From NCBI GenBank assembly GCA_009760855.2, contig WPIO01000029.1, forward strand, positions 1,246,001-1,310,000: 64,000 nt of DNA. Reading direction: 5' to 3'. How positions within the stretch are numbered: position 1 is the first letter of the stretch; every line of letters starts with the position of its first letter. A model generated the notes under the pieces. That model did no database searches. It was not told where the DNA came from and worked only from the letters and a program-made list of their open reading frames with translations. Below, one piece after another: positions 1 through 12,759 of the stretch. The stretch is from Cristatella mucedo (taxonomy: Eukaryota > Bryozoa > Phylactolaemata > Cristatellidae). The position numbers and the translations under genes are program-made.

Positions 1-1333
1 AACTTAAAGTAGGACTTACATGCGTGTTATTGATTTAGATTATTACATGCGTGTATTGATTTAGAGTCCCTGCATTATTTTCGGTTTATTTTTTCTTTGA
101 GTCGCGTACAATGTATGACGACGTCTTGGTCGAAGTCCAACGCCTTTCCTAGGCTTCGCTAGAATTGCACTGCAATGCTTGTGCCTCATTCATAAGAAAA
201 TTTTAGAGTAATTATATATCAACTGGCACCTTTCACACGAGATCTTTGTAATTGAACGGATTAACGGACAGATATTCTTAGTATGTTTCCGTCCACAAAA
301 TTTACATCTCACCAGCCAATTTAAGGACCATGCACGATATATTCTGCTACTTCATGCGGATAGCTCATGGCTGCAGTTGGGCTTTCATCTTTGTTTGGCC
401 CAGTGGTTCAGGGTTTCAATTTTAACGACTGAGGTCAAGTTGAGTACATTCAGTGACCAAAGCCATGGGCACAAAGCCCGTGGCTTACGTGAAGTGCCTG
501 AAACGAGATCTTACAACGATGTGCAAATAAATTACACATATTCCGTGAACGAAGAACCTGATAGTCTCTCCCTTCTCTCAAATCAGCTCATACCAAGTGC
601 ATGCCGCTGAGCAAATAAAGTACGTAAGCTTATACCATGTGAAAGGTACAGATGATTGAAATGTTGTGTTTCAGTAATAGTAGAGATCCCGGAAAAGATA
701 TTGAGGCTGCATTAGATTTTACAGGTAATCATAGGTGTGATCTTTGGCTTGAATATCCAATTTATATAGGCTCTGTTGAACGTTAAATATTTAATTAATT
801 TTTAGCAGAGGTTTGAAAGTGTGATGGCGCTGAGCTTCTTCTTTACTTTATAACTCCTGTAAAATGTGTCAAATGTGACGTGTCCGCTATTTTAAGGTAA
901 TGACACTGAGTCGGTTGTCCTTTGCTTGCGTTGCCTCGTTTAAGTGCTTTTATATTGGATATATTCTCCAGACTATTCACTTTTCTTTTTAATCTATTGG
1001 TTTAAAGACACACTCAATAACAAAAGGCCAAGGAAACTGTAGGCTTTATCTATAAACTAATATTCCTTAGATGCTCGGCGAACCATTTGAACATAATAGT
1101 CTTGTAAAGTTCCCCTAGCTTAACTTGCCATAAGCTCCTAGATTTGCAATTACATAAACTTCAGTGCTGCCTGACACGGCCAGCCTGAGTGTACGCTGAC
1201 CTTGATGTAAGCCCAGAGCAGCTGGTTAGCCTGGCCTGTCCTGATTCAAACACGCGACATCTGTCATGAAGTGTTCAAACCATACCTCCAGTCGTTTTTT
1301 TATCTTGTCAGCTTAAAGCTTTTGAGTTCTTTT

Positions 1334-1366
<33 letters not shown>

Positions 1367-2540
1367 ATCTTTTAAGTCATTCATAGACATGAGAGACTTT
1401 TCTGTCGAGTTTCGGCTAAGTGGCTCCGAGTGGCTTACTTTTGTCTTTGTTTTCCAACTGTCATTTAAGTTGGGAAGGCCTATAGTCCTCTCGTTTAGCT
1501 AATTATTTTCCAAAATCGATTGCTGCGCAAGCTCAGTGGTCCACAATGTCGGGCTGAAGCCGTCGTTTTTAGCATGCATCCCTGCAAAGTCACCGAAAAG
1601 TCCCACTTTGGATTAGAAGGCTGGCCTGAGTGTCGGCTTGGTTAGCTAGTGAACCAGCCCAATTGAATTTATAATTTGAGAGCTCCTCAGCTATTTTGAA
1701 AATTCTGTATAGAAAGAAATATGAAAACATATTTTATAATTATATTTAAGAAATTTCTTTATTCAACTAACGTAAATATAATGATCTGAAATTCTTTCGT
1801 CGATGCTGGGTAATGAATCCGCATAAAGTCACATGCACTGAGCGTGCAGACCTGCTGACCTCTAGATAAATATGAATAATGTAGTAAGCCACCCCCGAGG
1901 TGCAGAAACATAACCAGATTGTATGTATGAATCTCCATTGCATACTAATAACGTGAACAGCAAGGAATTTTCAGTAGCTTTGAGAACGGGTGTTGCTGGT
2001 ACATATCGTAATTAGCACATTAACCACCCTTCACCTTGATTGCCATGACAAATGGTGCTTCTGAACTTGTTGCATATTTTTCCTGGCTGAATACCATGCA
2101 CTGAGTAGCAGCAGATATTATTATTCTTTCTATAAACTTATTACCAGGAATAAAGGACAAAATAAGTCGACTGGGGTTTAAATTCTCAATCATCCAGTAC
2201 GCTGGAAACAGGATTGGGTAGATGGTAGAATTCTTAAGCCCATACTTACGTTGCTACCATCCATTGCAAAAGGCGCCACTATTAAAAATCCTTTTAACTG
2301 TTTCTCCTTCAGATACCATATGCTGCATCTATTAGGATTGAAAATACAAAAATCAAACCTAAAGTGTTAATCTGCATTTACTTGTAAAATTGTATGAATA
2401 GTCCAGAAACATTACTTTGACAATCATTATACTCACTGATTGACTTTTTAAACTTCTTTTGATCCTACTAGTTGGTGAGATAATAATAGGCAAGTTTCAT
2501 TATGCAAATGTAGTGTCTAACATGAAGAATCAACCAATCT
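1..2540. other. Intergenic, no gene seen
   Basis: AT-rich sequence with no reading frame that carries a recognisable domain. Apart from a short CTGT microsatellite near 1335 I see no structure. The short open frame at 377-610 has no family hallmark and looks like chance. Confidence 0.6.
1335..1370. repeat. (CTGT)n/(CT)n microsatellite
   Basis: Tetranucleotide CTGT repeats pass into CT repeats. Simple sequence in intergenic DNA. Confidence 0.9.
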
Positions 2541-3029
2541 TTAGCTCCAGCCTATCTCTCAGATTTACTCCCCCATCAGGCCAAGCATCGTACCACCAGC
2601 TTTTCGGAATCCAACAGTTACAAATAACTCTTACAAGCCTCAAATCCTTTGGAGACCATGCATTTAGTTCGTATGCTCCCAAAGCGTGGAACTCCCTCCC
2701 GACCTACTTCAGAACATCCCCTGACCTGACCCCATTCAAAAAAAATTTAAAAACATACCTATTTAAGACAGCATTTAGTAGGTCCCTGTGATTCGTCCTT
2801 GATGTGCTTATGCGTGCTGACACTGTGCATGCTGCCACTAACCACATTTGCATGCTGACCCTGTGCATGTAACCCTTAACCATGTTATTCATTTTCTTTC
2901 TTTTTCAAGCATGATTTTACTCACCATTCAATTGCATTTCCCTTAGCAGCAAATGTAAAGCACCTAGAGAAAGATTGAGATCTCTGAGGGCGCTTTATCA
3001 AGTGCATTATTATTATTATTATTATTATA
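2541..3029 (+). mobile_element. LINE-A copy, 5'-truncated 3' end
   Basis: The translated part ends with the C-terminal motif [18 protein letters not shown], typical of the end of CR1/L2-type LINE ORF2 proteins, then a stop near 2789. A 3' UTR of about 210 bp follows, rich in TGCATG words, then a conserved block ending GGGCGCTTTATCAAGTGCATT and an (ATT)n tail. The same 3' block recurs in many copies in this window, which defines the family. It is severely 5'-truncated and cannot be autonomous. Confidence 0.85.
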
Positions 3030-3988
3030 AACTAGATAATTCTTTGTATTTGAGAGAGTGATTCCATAGGTGAGTCCCTCAACCAAATAAAATGACTACG
3101 ATATACGTAAACGTTTCCTCACTTTGTTAGAGTACCTGTTAGCGTCTCTGGTAACCGTTTGACTATAGCAGGAAAACAAGTCTTTTGCTTGAAACCAAAA
3201 AGACAGTAAAAGCTGCCGTGTAACCATTTTACAGTTTCTAATGAAAATCTGTAAACAAAAAGGGTATGTATACAACCCATAGCAGTTAGTTTAATATTAT
3301 AGCCCGATTCGCTTCATAATCACAATAAATACAAATTGTTGATGTACCTTCTCTGTCTAGGTTCCAGCCTTTAGGACTTTGTGCTTAGGCTTCGCAACCT
3401 CTTGTGATTTAAGGCTGATCGCTAAATTTCGAAAACCTAGGTTTAGGGTTTGGGCTTAACTTTTTGTGGTTTAGGGTTTACAGTTTACTGATGCTAATGA
3501 CCATACTAAATTTTCTAATATGAGATCATTCCTTACCTCATAAGCTGGTTCTCTTCTTATAAAAAGACGCTTGATTAGCCTCACCTGGACACTCAGTCCT
3601 ACCGATCATTCTGTCTATACAGCAGTTTAGCCCCATAGATAAGCTAAAGGACAGAATTTAGCAGTTTAATTTAAGCAGTTAAGCATTAAATTGTTAAGCA
3701 TTTAAGCATTAAGCAGTTTGGCCTTCGCCATAATAAATGCTTCTATGCCTGGTTTTTCATTTTAAAACTGGATTTTCTCACGAGTGTTTGTACCTGCACG
3801 TTTTTTCCAGTACACATTTGCTGGCAGACATTGCCTCTTCCTTTAAGGTAATATCAGGGGGTTTAATGTATGGCCAAGGTCACTCGGCTGGTCAATAATC
3901 TTTGAGAAACTCATAGCTGGCTATTTGCTAAAATTGGAGAAGCAACTACGAATGATATAGAAACTCATTTATTCTCGTCATTAGGTAT

Positions 3989-4035
<47 letters not shown>

Positions 4036-6506
4036 GCGATTGGTTTACGCTTGCTTACGAACTTCCATGGGGATGATTGCATTTGCACTTAGTCTTCATT
4101 TACTCTTCATGGAGTTCGAAACAACCCTCTGTAAATTGGAAATTAATAGTTAAAACGTATTGTTGTCGTGTTTGTAGGGCGTTGGGAACAGCTATTTGTC
4201 TTTTAAAAGCTTAATTACCTGGTAGTCAAATTCATTTCTATGAGTAAGTTTTTTGCGGTTGCCTTATTTGCATTCGTAAGAAAGTATTTTCTGGAGCCAA
4301 TCATTAAATATGATCAGCTGCTTTTTTATTTGTTTTAGCTCGGGAAAGTCAGTCGTAGCAATGGTCTGCCACTAGATGAGTCGAAAGGGCTAGGAATTTA
4401 CCAAATTACACGTTACTTCGCCAGGTCTTCAATTTCAAACTGAACGTCGTGCATCCGCTCTGGTTAAAGCTAGTACTAAAGCGTAATTTGCTTTATATCT
4501 TATTGAATAGAATACATTCGCAGTTTAAATTGCTAGAGCATTAACAAGACTTAGCAAAGAGTCGGTAACTAAAATTCATACTAAATGAGGCTGCTCTATG
4601 CATTTTTTGTAAAGGACAGTCTAGACTCGACGGTGACCTCGTTGAACGTTTAAGGGGAATGTTCAATAATTTGCAGTCTTTCACCAGTTTTTGGAAATTT
4701 GCCTGTTAAAAGACAAACTAATTATAAATGTAATCCCAAAATTTTGTGGTTGGCAGATGACCGGAACATAGTCAGTAAAAGTATTTTGAAAGACGTAATT
4801 AAACCGAAAGTGGTACGTCGAGCTCGACAGATTTTTTTTAAAACCCGACCTCCCGAACCAAGCGTTCGCCATGAATTTTGTAAATATCAGGTATTTAGCT
4901 CTGTATGGACCCGCAGAACTTAGTTCAAACTTTAAAAAATACGCTAAATTAAAAAAATGACACGCACCCTCGAGCTCAAAGGTCCGACTGGTATTATACC
5001 GATCATAAAGGTCATAAGAACGTCAACTCTATCAGCTGGGGCCCACTCCCGCCTCCGCTTCCCCGCCCCGCCCATAGCAACCGGCTGCAAACGGCTTTTC
5101 AAGGCCCATTCCTTATTTACTTGGCAGAAACATATTTACATTGGTATATTTACGTCAGCTCAGAAACTGAAAGCGGTTCTTGTTTGGCAAGTAGACAATA
5201 ATTAGAGATAGTCGATTGAGTATTTACTGATGCCGCGGCCTCCATAACTAAGGAGTCCATCACCAACGCACCTACTGAATAGCGGGATGGTTAATATGGT
5301 TCCTGTAGCGGCCATAATTCACGAGGCAATGCTATCTGGTGGCCGGTCAGCGTGGTGTCTTGGATGGAGCTAACGCACTGTTCACTTGGAATCAAACTGA
5401 AAACGTTGATTCGATTGGCAACATGTTACGACGGTTATGGGCTTTTTGACAGCAAGTTACGTGCTGCCAGCTGGTTGAGCTATAAGCTGGCAACTTTGAC
5501 TGTACTTCCTGAACAGTTAGGTTTTGAGCCTTGGAGATGCTTCAGATTCGCCATCTATGGCCACAACGACTTAAAATTTGGAATATAAACACTGGTCAAC
5601 TTTCTTGACCAGAGGCATTCTCAAGTTTGGTTATATGTGAAGTGAGTATAGCGCCACTGTCCTTTAAAGTCACATGATTAAAACTTTCCTGATTAATGTG
5701 ATTTTTTAAACGTCACAAATTTGTTTATCTACTTTTTAGAAGACACTCATGCTCAACAAAGTGTTCTGCATCTTTGAGAGGTTTAACATGTTTCTGAAAT
5801 GCATAGTAATGAATCCTTTTGAATAAAACCGAAGTGATATACCTAAGAGAAATTTGATCTTGACTTTTACATGTCATCAGAAGGTCAAATGGGCACCATT
5901 GTTGCATCAAAAGATAAATAATGTTGCTCTTGTTGTTTTCGCAAATTTGCATGCCTTTCGGTCGATTAGTATATGAGAAATATCAATAAATGTGTTTTCA
6001 GGGGATAACTCCTATAGTACTCCTATAGGGGCGAGGATAACTCCTGTGATTCACAGGCTGTTCCACCCCTGACTATTGCAGCTTGGTGTGAGCTCCGTTT
6101 TCCTTGTGCACTAATGGGATTCAGCTCGATAGGCCATCCAGCTTGGTGACACGATTTTTCTGTGTATCGTTGCAAGAGAGTAAGCTTGCAGAAGTGAGAT
6201 CCGGGCTTAGGGAGAGAGTGAACAAAAAGCAAGTGCTCCAAAGAATTTTAGGTTGCTTTGAGATGACAGTTAAGCTGCTGGATACAGATGAGCAGGTTGT
6301 GCAATGCCTATTCAATTAACGTGTTGTTCAGATGGGTAAATACCATAAAGAGAATGGAGGACGGTATGAAAACGTTTAAGTCAATGGCCTGCTTGATAGG
6401 GAGCCAATGTGGATGTGCAAGCAGCAATACAATGCAGAAACTGCAACGGTTACGACCGAGAAGACTTGCTGGTGAGTTTTGCCCCAAGTGTAAGTGCCTT
6501 ATCAAT
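3030..6506. other. Intergenic, no gene seen
   Basis: No supported coding region. A TA microsatellite lies at 3991-4031. Small open frames at 4699-5588 on both strands lack recognisable motifs. A few TTTAGGG-like words near 3432-3475 are isolated and are not a telomere tract. Confidence 0.55.
3991..4031. repeat. (TA)n microsatellite
   Basis: About 20 uninterrupted TA units. Confidence 0.95.
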
Positions 6507-7745
6507 GAATCTCCGTCAGTAACTCCACAAAGTCATAAAGACCATGTGGGTGTTACGCAGGAGAGTTTTGTATAGCGCACTCATAGCCTAAGCGGCTTTC
6601 GGTACGCATTCGGTAGCCAACAGAATTCGTCTCACGCTACAAAAAGAAATTGGGAAGCATAGCAGAGTCAGGAGAGCAGTTAAGGGAGTGAGTAACATGG
6701 AAGTAGCAGCTCAGGACCGCTGAAAATGATGAGCCATAGTCGGAAGCAGAAGAGTAGTTGTCGTTGCATAAGAATTGTGGAAGGGAGTTCCACAGTCTAG
6801 GACCGGTCGACCTGCAGCTTCTAACTCCAGCGGTCTTTAGGGGGATGAATGGACAGCTAATTTATTGTCAGCACATGACCTGAGGGCGCTAAAAGGCTGA
6901 AACTGGGGCAGCAGTTCAGCTAGGAACGAGGGTGCCAAGCCATAGGGGCCTTGTGAGTCAGCCTAAGAATTTTGCTCTGTATCCGTTGCTCAACCAGCAA
7001 CCATCCTAGCTCTTTTAGCAAATGAGACTCGTGCTCAAACCTCTGGGACTTGAAGACTAGCCTTGCAGCCATATTCATAGTCAGCTGCAGTGGCCTATTA
7101 GCTTTCTTTGGTGGCCCAGCCAAAAGGGAATTACAATAATCAAGCCGAGGCAGAACTAAGGAGCTAGTTAAATTTTTGGCAAGTCACTGTGGAAGACAGC
7201 TCCTGATCTTGGAAAGGGATCGGACGTGACGGTTAGCTGTGGAAGCAGTCTTCTGAATGAAGCTTTTAAAATTTATGTAGCTGTCGAAAACGACACTTAA
7301 GCGCACGTAGTGATGGTCGCACAACAGCATTAACTACTAAAAGAGCGAAGCCTTTTAATCCAGCCGCAGGCTTGGGGTGTCCTATGAGCAGCAGTTCGGT
7401 TGTATCGTTATTTAGCTTCAAGAAGTTTCCCGCCATCCAGGATCGAATGTCGGCAGGCAATCATTCACTTTTTCAGTTGCTGCAGCAGATTCAGACGGTT
7501 TGAATGACAAATCATCAGCATAAAAGTAATATTCTATTCCATAGGCCTTAATGACTTGTTCAAGAGGTTGAGTATGAATGGAGAACAGTAGGGACCGTGT
7601 ACGTACCCTTGAGGGACTCCACAGGTGACCTGTCTCGTGTGTGAGACCTGACCTATATGCGACACGGATTTAACACGATCAGACAAGTACGATTTGAACC
7701 ATGCCAGTACATCGTCTGCCAGACCGATCGTTGTTCTCAATCGTC
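6507..7745 (-). mobile_element. LINE-B copy, reverse transcriptase fragment
   Basis: Read on the minus strand, the order is: an RT segment with TCGVPQGYVHGP (7534-7740), the catalytic palm motif YYFYADD (about 7495-7530), a thumb region with [15 protein letters not shown] (6920-7123), and a 3' end of about 350 bp finishing at GGAGTTACTGACGGAG. This is a CR1/L2-like LINE missing its endonuclease and N-terminal RT. Compared with the copy at 40010-41610 it lacks a 12-bp stretch coding TQLY just after YADD, and it has frameshifts and stops, so it is dead. Confidence 0.85.
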
Positions 7746-8027
7746 CTTACAGAGGCTTGAAGACTTGCAAGCAGTGATTTACAGAAGACAAGATGGAATG
7801 TGTTCAATCCATGTAGCCAACACGGGTATGTTCGCCCTGTCTAAGCAGCCCCATGTTTTTGCCATGTTACCAAGCTGAAAATAGACAAGACGACTTTGGA
7901 GCTGAAGTCTTCGTCTAGCGAAATATCCTTTGAAGTAGGACGCCCTGATTTCGTGCACACGCAACACAAAATGTTCAGGCATAGCCGATGTTCAATGATA
8001 GACTTTTCAATTTACTGAGTAACACTA

Positions 8028-8130
8028 GGTCTAGCAGCCATTAGTAAATTAGTTGTATCATTATTGAATTTAAGAAAGTTTCTTCCCATCCGAATATATT
8101 GACTATCTTATTCGGCAGACTATGCAGCGT
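8028..8130 (-). mobile_element. LINE-B fragment, diverged
   Basis: About 100 bp align with the post-YADD part of the neighbouring LINE-B copy (compare 7380-7460), with many substitutions. Only a relic of an older insertion. Confidence 0.6.
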
Positions 8131-8249
8131 TAGGCTTAGATATCTCGGAGCCTGCACGAATACCGAAGCATTGGCGTGCTACGGCCGCCAGACTATGACT
8201 ACAGTTGTTTATTTGTCGTTTCTGAATTTCAATCAACGATTGGGCATCA

Positions 8250-8356
8250 GTTGTTACACCTGGCCTCGGTGTGGCTGAGGGGGGAGTAAAATTGCTCGCT
8301 TTTAATGAGAAATCTTGTGGGCTCGAGCCCCACGGCATATATAAAGCACCTGCGGT
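8250..8356 (+). mobile_element. SINE1 fragment (tRNA-derived)
   Basis: A B-box-like palindrome GTGGGCTCGAGCCCC is followed by GGCATATATAAAGCACCTG. This matches the corresponding part of the SINE1 copies at 46075-46245 and 58165-58312, read in the opposite orientation. The upstream A-box half is poorly preserved and the LINE-like tail is missing. Confidence 0.55.
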
Positions 8357-8359
8357 TAG

Positions 8360-9879
8360 TGTTTCTGTGCGTGCGTGCATGATTCTAGTTGCTGGTCACG
8401 GCAGCGCTAGGCCAGTGCAGGCAGACCGGTAGTGTCCCCCACTAACCCGGGATCTAACAGCTGGTGGATGTGGCCCAAGGGACGGGCCAGTGCTCAGCTG
8501 TGGTCAGGTGGCTGGGGTTTAGACACAGGCCGGCTTTGTCCTCCCGCCAGCGCACGGGGCAAAGTTGTGGCTTGGAGGGAGTGAATGCAGTCAGAACGCC
8601 GGCCCACGAGAGAACGGTTGTGTTTGGGAAGAGCTGCAGGCGACTAGGAAAATTCACGTTCTTGCGAGCTAGCTTCGACGTTCTGCCTGCTTATGCGTGA
8701 GTACGTGCGTGCGTGCTTGTTGGGAGAGCATTATTAATCTACAGTACCTGGATAGGGACGAGGTACACCAAGGACGCTAAAAAAATGGCAAATATTTGCT
8801 CTTATTTTTCCAACATGTTTAGGCAGCATAAAAGCCGCAAGTCGCCCACCACTAAAGCAGTTCTGCTCAAGGTGTCGAGCCGGTTGCTTGTGCTTTGGAA
8901 TTCCTATCCAGCAATCTGCAATCGCTCTTGCTCTACATCACCTTATACGTAGCTTTGAAAAGAATGCTCCACTTTAAGCGTTTGTGGCTGCTGCTTTAAG
9001 TTAAAGCTTCTCATCATTGCTAATATACTCTGGTATCATCGTAATAACTACGTTTGCTGCTAAAGCTAAAAGATATCTGATCAAACAGCATCACTTCTGC
9101 ATGGTTGAAGAGTATTGTCGGTTATTTCCATGCAGCTAGACTCAAACCCACGGACTGGTTAGGGCAGTTTGAGCTCCTTATCCTAAGCTAAGCACCAAGA
9201 GGTTGACTTATTCATCGGCCTCATTTACGCACAGACAATGGAGCCTTATCAGTTATCGCTCCCACTTGCAGCAGATAATAAAGGATTTCGTGCTGGTGGA
9301 TTTAAATATGACGCCTGGGTTGTGAAGAGCAAGAACCAAAGCAGCGTTCTGCCATTCTGTAAAGAAGCTTCTAGGGTAAAGCTTCACCAGGCATTTACAG
9401 GACGTCGGCCAAGACTAGGACGTCTACGGGTGCTGCGTCTGCGCTCTTTAGACTTTAGAAATGAATTATTTTCTATCCTAGACTGACAGAAGCCAAATTT
9501 GAGCAGGTGAGGCAGTACTAGCGGATGAGCAACATCCGTTTGCAGTTGCAGTTTTTTCTTGACAGTGCATTATCCCTGAAGGCATGCCCGAAGTAACCGC
9601 TAGAAACATTTAAATGAAACGCCAATGCTGACAGGAGTCTTGTGTGCTCAGAGTAATGCTGCGGCTTGGGCCGCATTGTCAGACGTGGTGTGCCCACGCA
9701 GTCCCCAGAGGAGCAAGATGGACGCTCTGAGCCATTAAAGTTTACAAGAGGCCTCTGAGCCTGGTGGCGTTCCTGACCAGTGAGCCACCGGGCTGCAAGT
9801 GTGAACTGACGACTTAGCACGTTGCAGGCCGTCCTTGAAGTAAGCCTGCGACGGTGAATTATTAGCCAGAGCAAAGCTT
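8360..9879. other. Intergenic, partly GC-rich, no gene seen
   Basis: Sequence from 8380 to about 8700 is GC-rich with open frames on both strands, as expected of GC-rich DNA, but none carries a recognisable domain. The rest is ordinary intergenic sequence. Confidence 0.5.
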
Positions 9880-11060
9880 CAGTTTCCCGGTACCGGCTCT
9901 AGTATTAGTGGTTCGCCGGTTCGCACAGCACCGCCGGTTCGCACAGCGGTAACGAGCGACGCTACACTGAGCTAACCGAGCGATGCCCAAGCACCGCTCA
10001 GCTACAGGCAGCATCGTCGGCTTCACCGTCTCAGGCCGACGCTTTGCCTCATCTTTTTTCACAATGCTTAGTTCTGCGGCCGAGCAGGACGTGGCCGCGA
10101 TTAATGCTTCCTAAGCTGCAGCTTCCAGGGGCTAGCTGACGCATTGGAACCGGTCGCATCGACCAGGCGCTAGTTGAGGTATTAGCTGTTCCGGTACAGG
10201 CAACGCTGTGGGTTGGCAAGGCAATTAAGAGCTTAGCGATGTAGCCACTGTTGAGCTAATCGGGCAGCCCCAACCGCCACACAGTCACACAGCTAGGGGC
10301 AGCTTCAGAGGCGAAGCCAGGATTGAAGCGTCGGGGTGGCAATGGGGGTCGCGGACTGAGCCCGTGTAAAGGTGGCCTGGTGCTCCCCCACCCCAATGCC
10401 TGCGGCAAACGAAAATTGGCCGAAATAGCCATACAGGCCACTTCAGCCTTGCCAAGCATCAGGGGGCCAGCGAAAACCCGCAAGCCAGACGAGGTCAGAC
10501 CCGGTCAGACTGGGCTCCCACTAACCCAGCATGGGGTGGCAGCTGCCACCCCTGCCTCACTCCCCCTGCTTCGCCTTTGGGCAGCATCGTCGGCCTCAAT
10601 GGCCTCATGTCGCCGCGATAGGGCACCTATCTGGCAATGCAACGTAGCATTGATACGGTGCACACAAGGCTGGGGTCAAAAGCAGTGACTCAGGTCAGAA
10701 ACGGTGACGACCATCCCAGCGGCTGACTTGTTTGCCCACTCTTGGCTGCCATTTTAATAACCAGTTCCGGCTTGTTTGCTCAGGACATTCCAGGCACGAC
10801 GCGGTCTGCAACAGCCCGGCGACCTCTCTCCGGGACAGGAGGCCGGCCAGCCGTGTAGCAGCTTCTTTGCTTTGGACGCTGCCCGAGCCCGTGAGTATAA
10901 CCGCGCTTACCGACTCCGCAGAATGTGCGGCCGTGAATGCAGTCGCAAGTGAAAGCACTTGCCACCATTCTCCCTGCTGCTGATCAGCACTCAGCATTCT
11001 TTCATGCGGCGGTGGGGGCGTGGCTCGTGGCACTCACCTGACGTGGCGCCCTGACCGACC
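9880..11060. other. Unexplained GC-rich block
   Basis: About 1.2 kb is strikingly richer in G+C than its surroundings, with long open frames on both strands (121 aa plus at 10323-10688; 112 aa minus at 10695-11033). The word GGCAGCATCGTCGGC occurs twice (about 10009 and 10580). I recognise no domain. It may be an old mobile element with biased composition, a CpG island, or decayed coding sequence. Open frames in both directions suggest composition rather than selection. Confidence 0.5.
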
Positions 11061-11379
11061 TCATGCCAGACAATCCCGCACTCTTGATGGACGGGCGGTG
11101 ACTATTCTCGAATATGATTGCTTTTATAGCCACAATAAGCGCATAATTTTCACCTGAAAAAGATAGTTGGCAACAGCGACTTTTTGCTTCGCTGTTCGAC
11201 TAGCTGATGAGCTCACTTATACAGTTTTCATAGGGCAGCATCTTTATGGCTGTCAATTCTAGCACATCTTTCGCAACCATTCTGTGCTGCTAATTCGGTG
11301 CTTTGAAATTCCTCGACTGTAATCTGACTCAAATATCCTCAAACTTGTATCGTTTCTCTGTGACTTGAAATGGAATTCA

Positions 11380-11535
11380 CTTACACAACTCGTAGTCAAC
11401 GATATCTACTCTTGTTGCTACTGACTGTGCCATACCCGTTTAAGCCGCCCTGAGCTCATGAGCTTCTACTTCCATGCTATTCACTACCTCTACTGTCCTC
11501 CTGACTCAGCTATGCTTATTGCTTTCTCTTTTTTG
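11380..11535 (+). mobile_element. LINE-B 3' fragment, diverged
   Basis: Matches the 3' coding part of the LINE-B copy at 54550-54685: the string CTACTTCCATGCTATTCACT and the following CAGCTATGCTTATTGC correspond. Indels are frequent. An old relic. Confidence 0.65.
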
Positions 11536-12217
11536 AAGATGAAGTCGGTCTTGAGAAGTACAGCTCATACTTATTCTTGAGTCATTTTACTTAAATTGGC
11601 TGGATGAGTTTCGTGATGTTAAAAATTATCAGCAGAAGCACATTAACTTTAGGAATTGTCGGTGCTAATTCAAATTGAAACGATGCTAAGGATTGCCAAT
11701 ACTTACGGAAAGAGCGAGATCGTGCTAATTAAAAAATTGCATTCAGATCTTGCAGTGGCTTGTCAATATGACATCTGAAATTAGGTTTCCCTTGAACTTG
11801 GGTTTACCTTGGTGAACTGGGTCTGCAATTCTAAAGACCAAGATCATTCGTTTGAATACTCTTGCATATTAAGATACCGGACCTATTTGTCGCTGTGCTT
11901 GCTTAATGCTAATATAGGCAACTGCAATTAGCAACCATGTACCATTAAATGACTGGAGCTCGTGGGTGCAAAATGCAGCCTGTAGGAGTATCGGTCGTGA
12001 TTGTCTTAACTTTCCCACGACTTCGGGCCGATATGAGCAGCTGGCCAATCCTAAAGCCAATTTACCAATTTAGAGCTTTGACAACCACTTTTAGCCATGT
12101 TTATTCTCTTAAAATTTGGTCTACCTCCTGGAAATGCTTATGAGGTCGGGCTTTCCGCGTTCGGTAAGGCATCAAAACACACTCTTTCTTTCAGATTCAA
12201 AACTTTTGTTAACTAGT

Positions 12218-12415
12218 TGAAGCAGGCTCAAATCCTTTGAAGATATCGGAAATTTAGCTCCTTATATTCCTAAATTAAATGTGAAACTTTCTATCCGTTG
12301 ATGCCTCGACATCGCAAGATGACTTTATTTAAAAAAGAGCTAAAGATCTGTTTGCAGCAGATAGCATTTGCTCAGTCGGTTTAACTGGCTATTTATGCGC
12401 TTGTTTTTGAAATTG
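12218..12415 (+). mobile_element. LINE-A 3' fragment, strongly diverged
   Basis: The order of short matches follows LINE-A: CTCAAATCCTTTG, then TTTAGCTCCTTATATTCC, then TTTATTTAAAAAAGAGCTAAA, then AGCATTTG. This is the region coding [11 protein letters not shown] through the ORF end in other copies. Many substitutions make it one of the oldest copies here. Confidence 0.5.
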
Positions 12416-12671
12416 CTTATGCTATCACTAAACAAGGAAATTGTTTAACTAAACTGTAAGAAAAGTGCTTAGAAATAAATGCATTTTTCTTATGGCTATA
12501 TACCAATTTTTCATTAAAAAGTTCAGAATAACTTCAAAGTTTAAAAATTGGAGCACCCAGCTGCACAGCATTGCAACAAGCACACACAAAAGTATCACGG
12601 GCAAGTTATATTTACAATGTGCTTGCATCCTTGTAGTGTAGTTGTTTTGTGTTTCTCGTGTTTTTATTTTG

Positions 12672-12702
12672 AGTGTGTGCGTGTGTATGCGTGTGTGTGT
12701 GC

Positions 12703-12755
<53 letters not shown>

Positions 12756-12759
12756 TGTG
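12672..12759. repeat. (GT)n microsatellite
   Basis: About 44 dinucleotide units with a few GC and AT interruptions at the left end. The apparent His-Thr and Cys-Val open frames across it are artefacts. Confidence 0.95.

Noticed and set aside
3432..3475. TTTAGGG-like words resembling telomere repeats
   Set aside because: Only three irregular words, no array.
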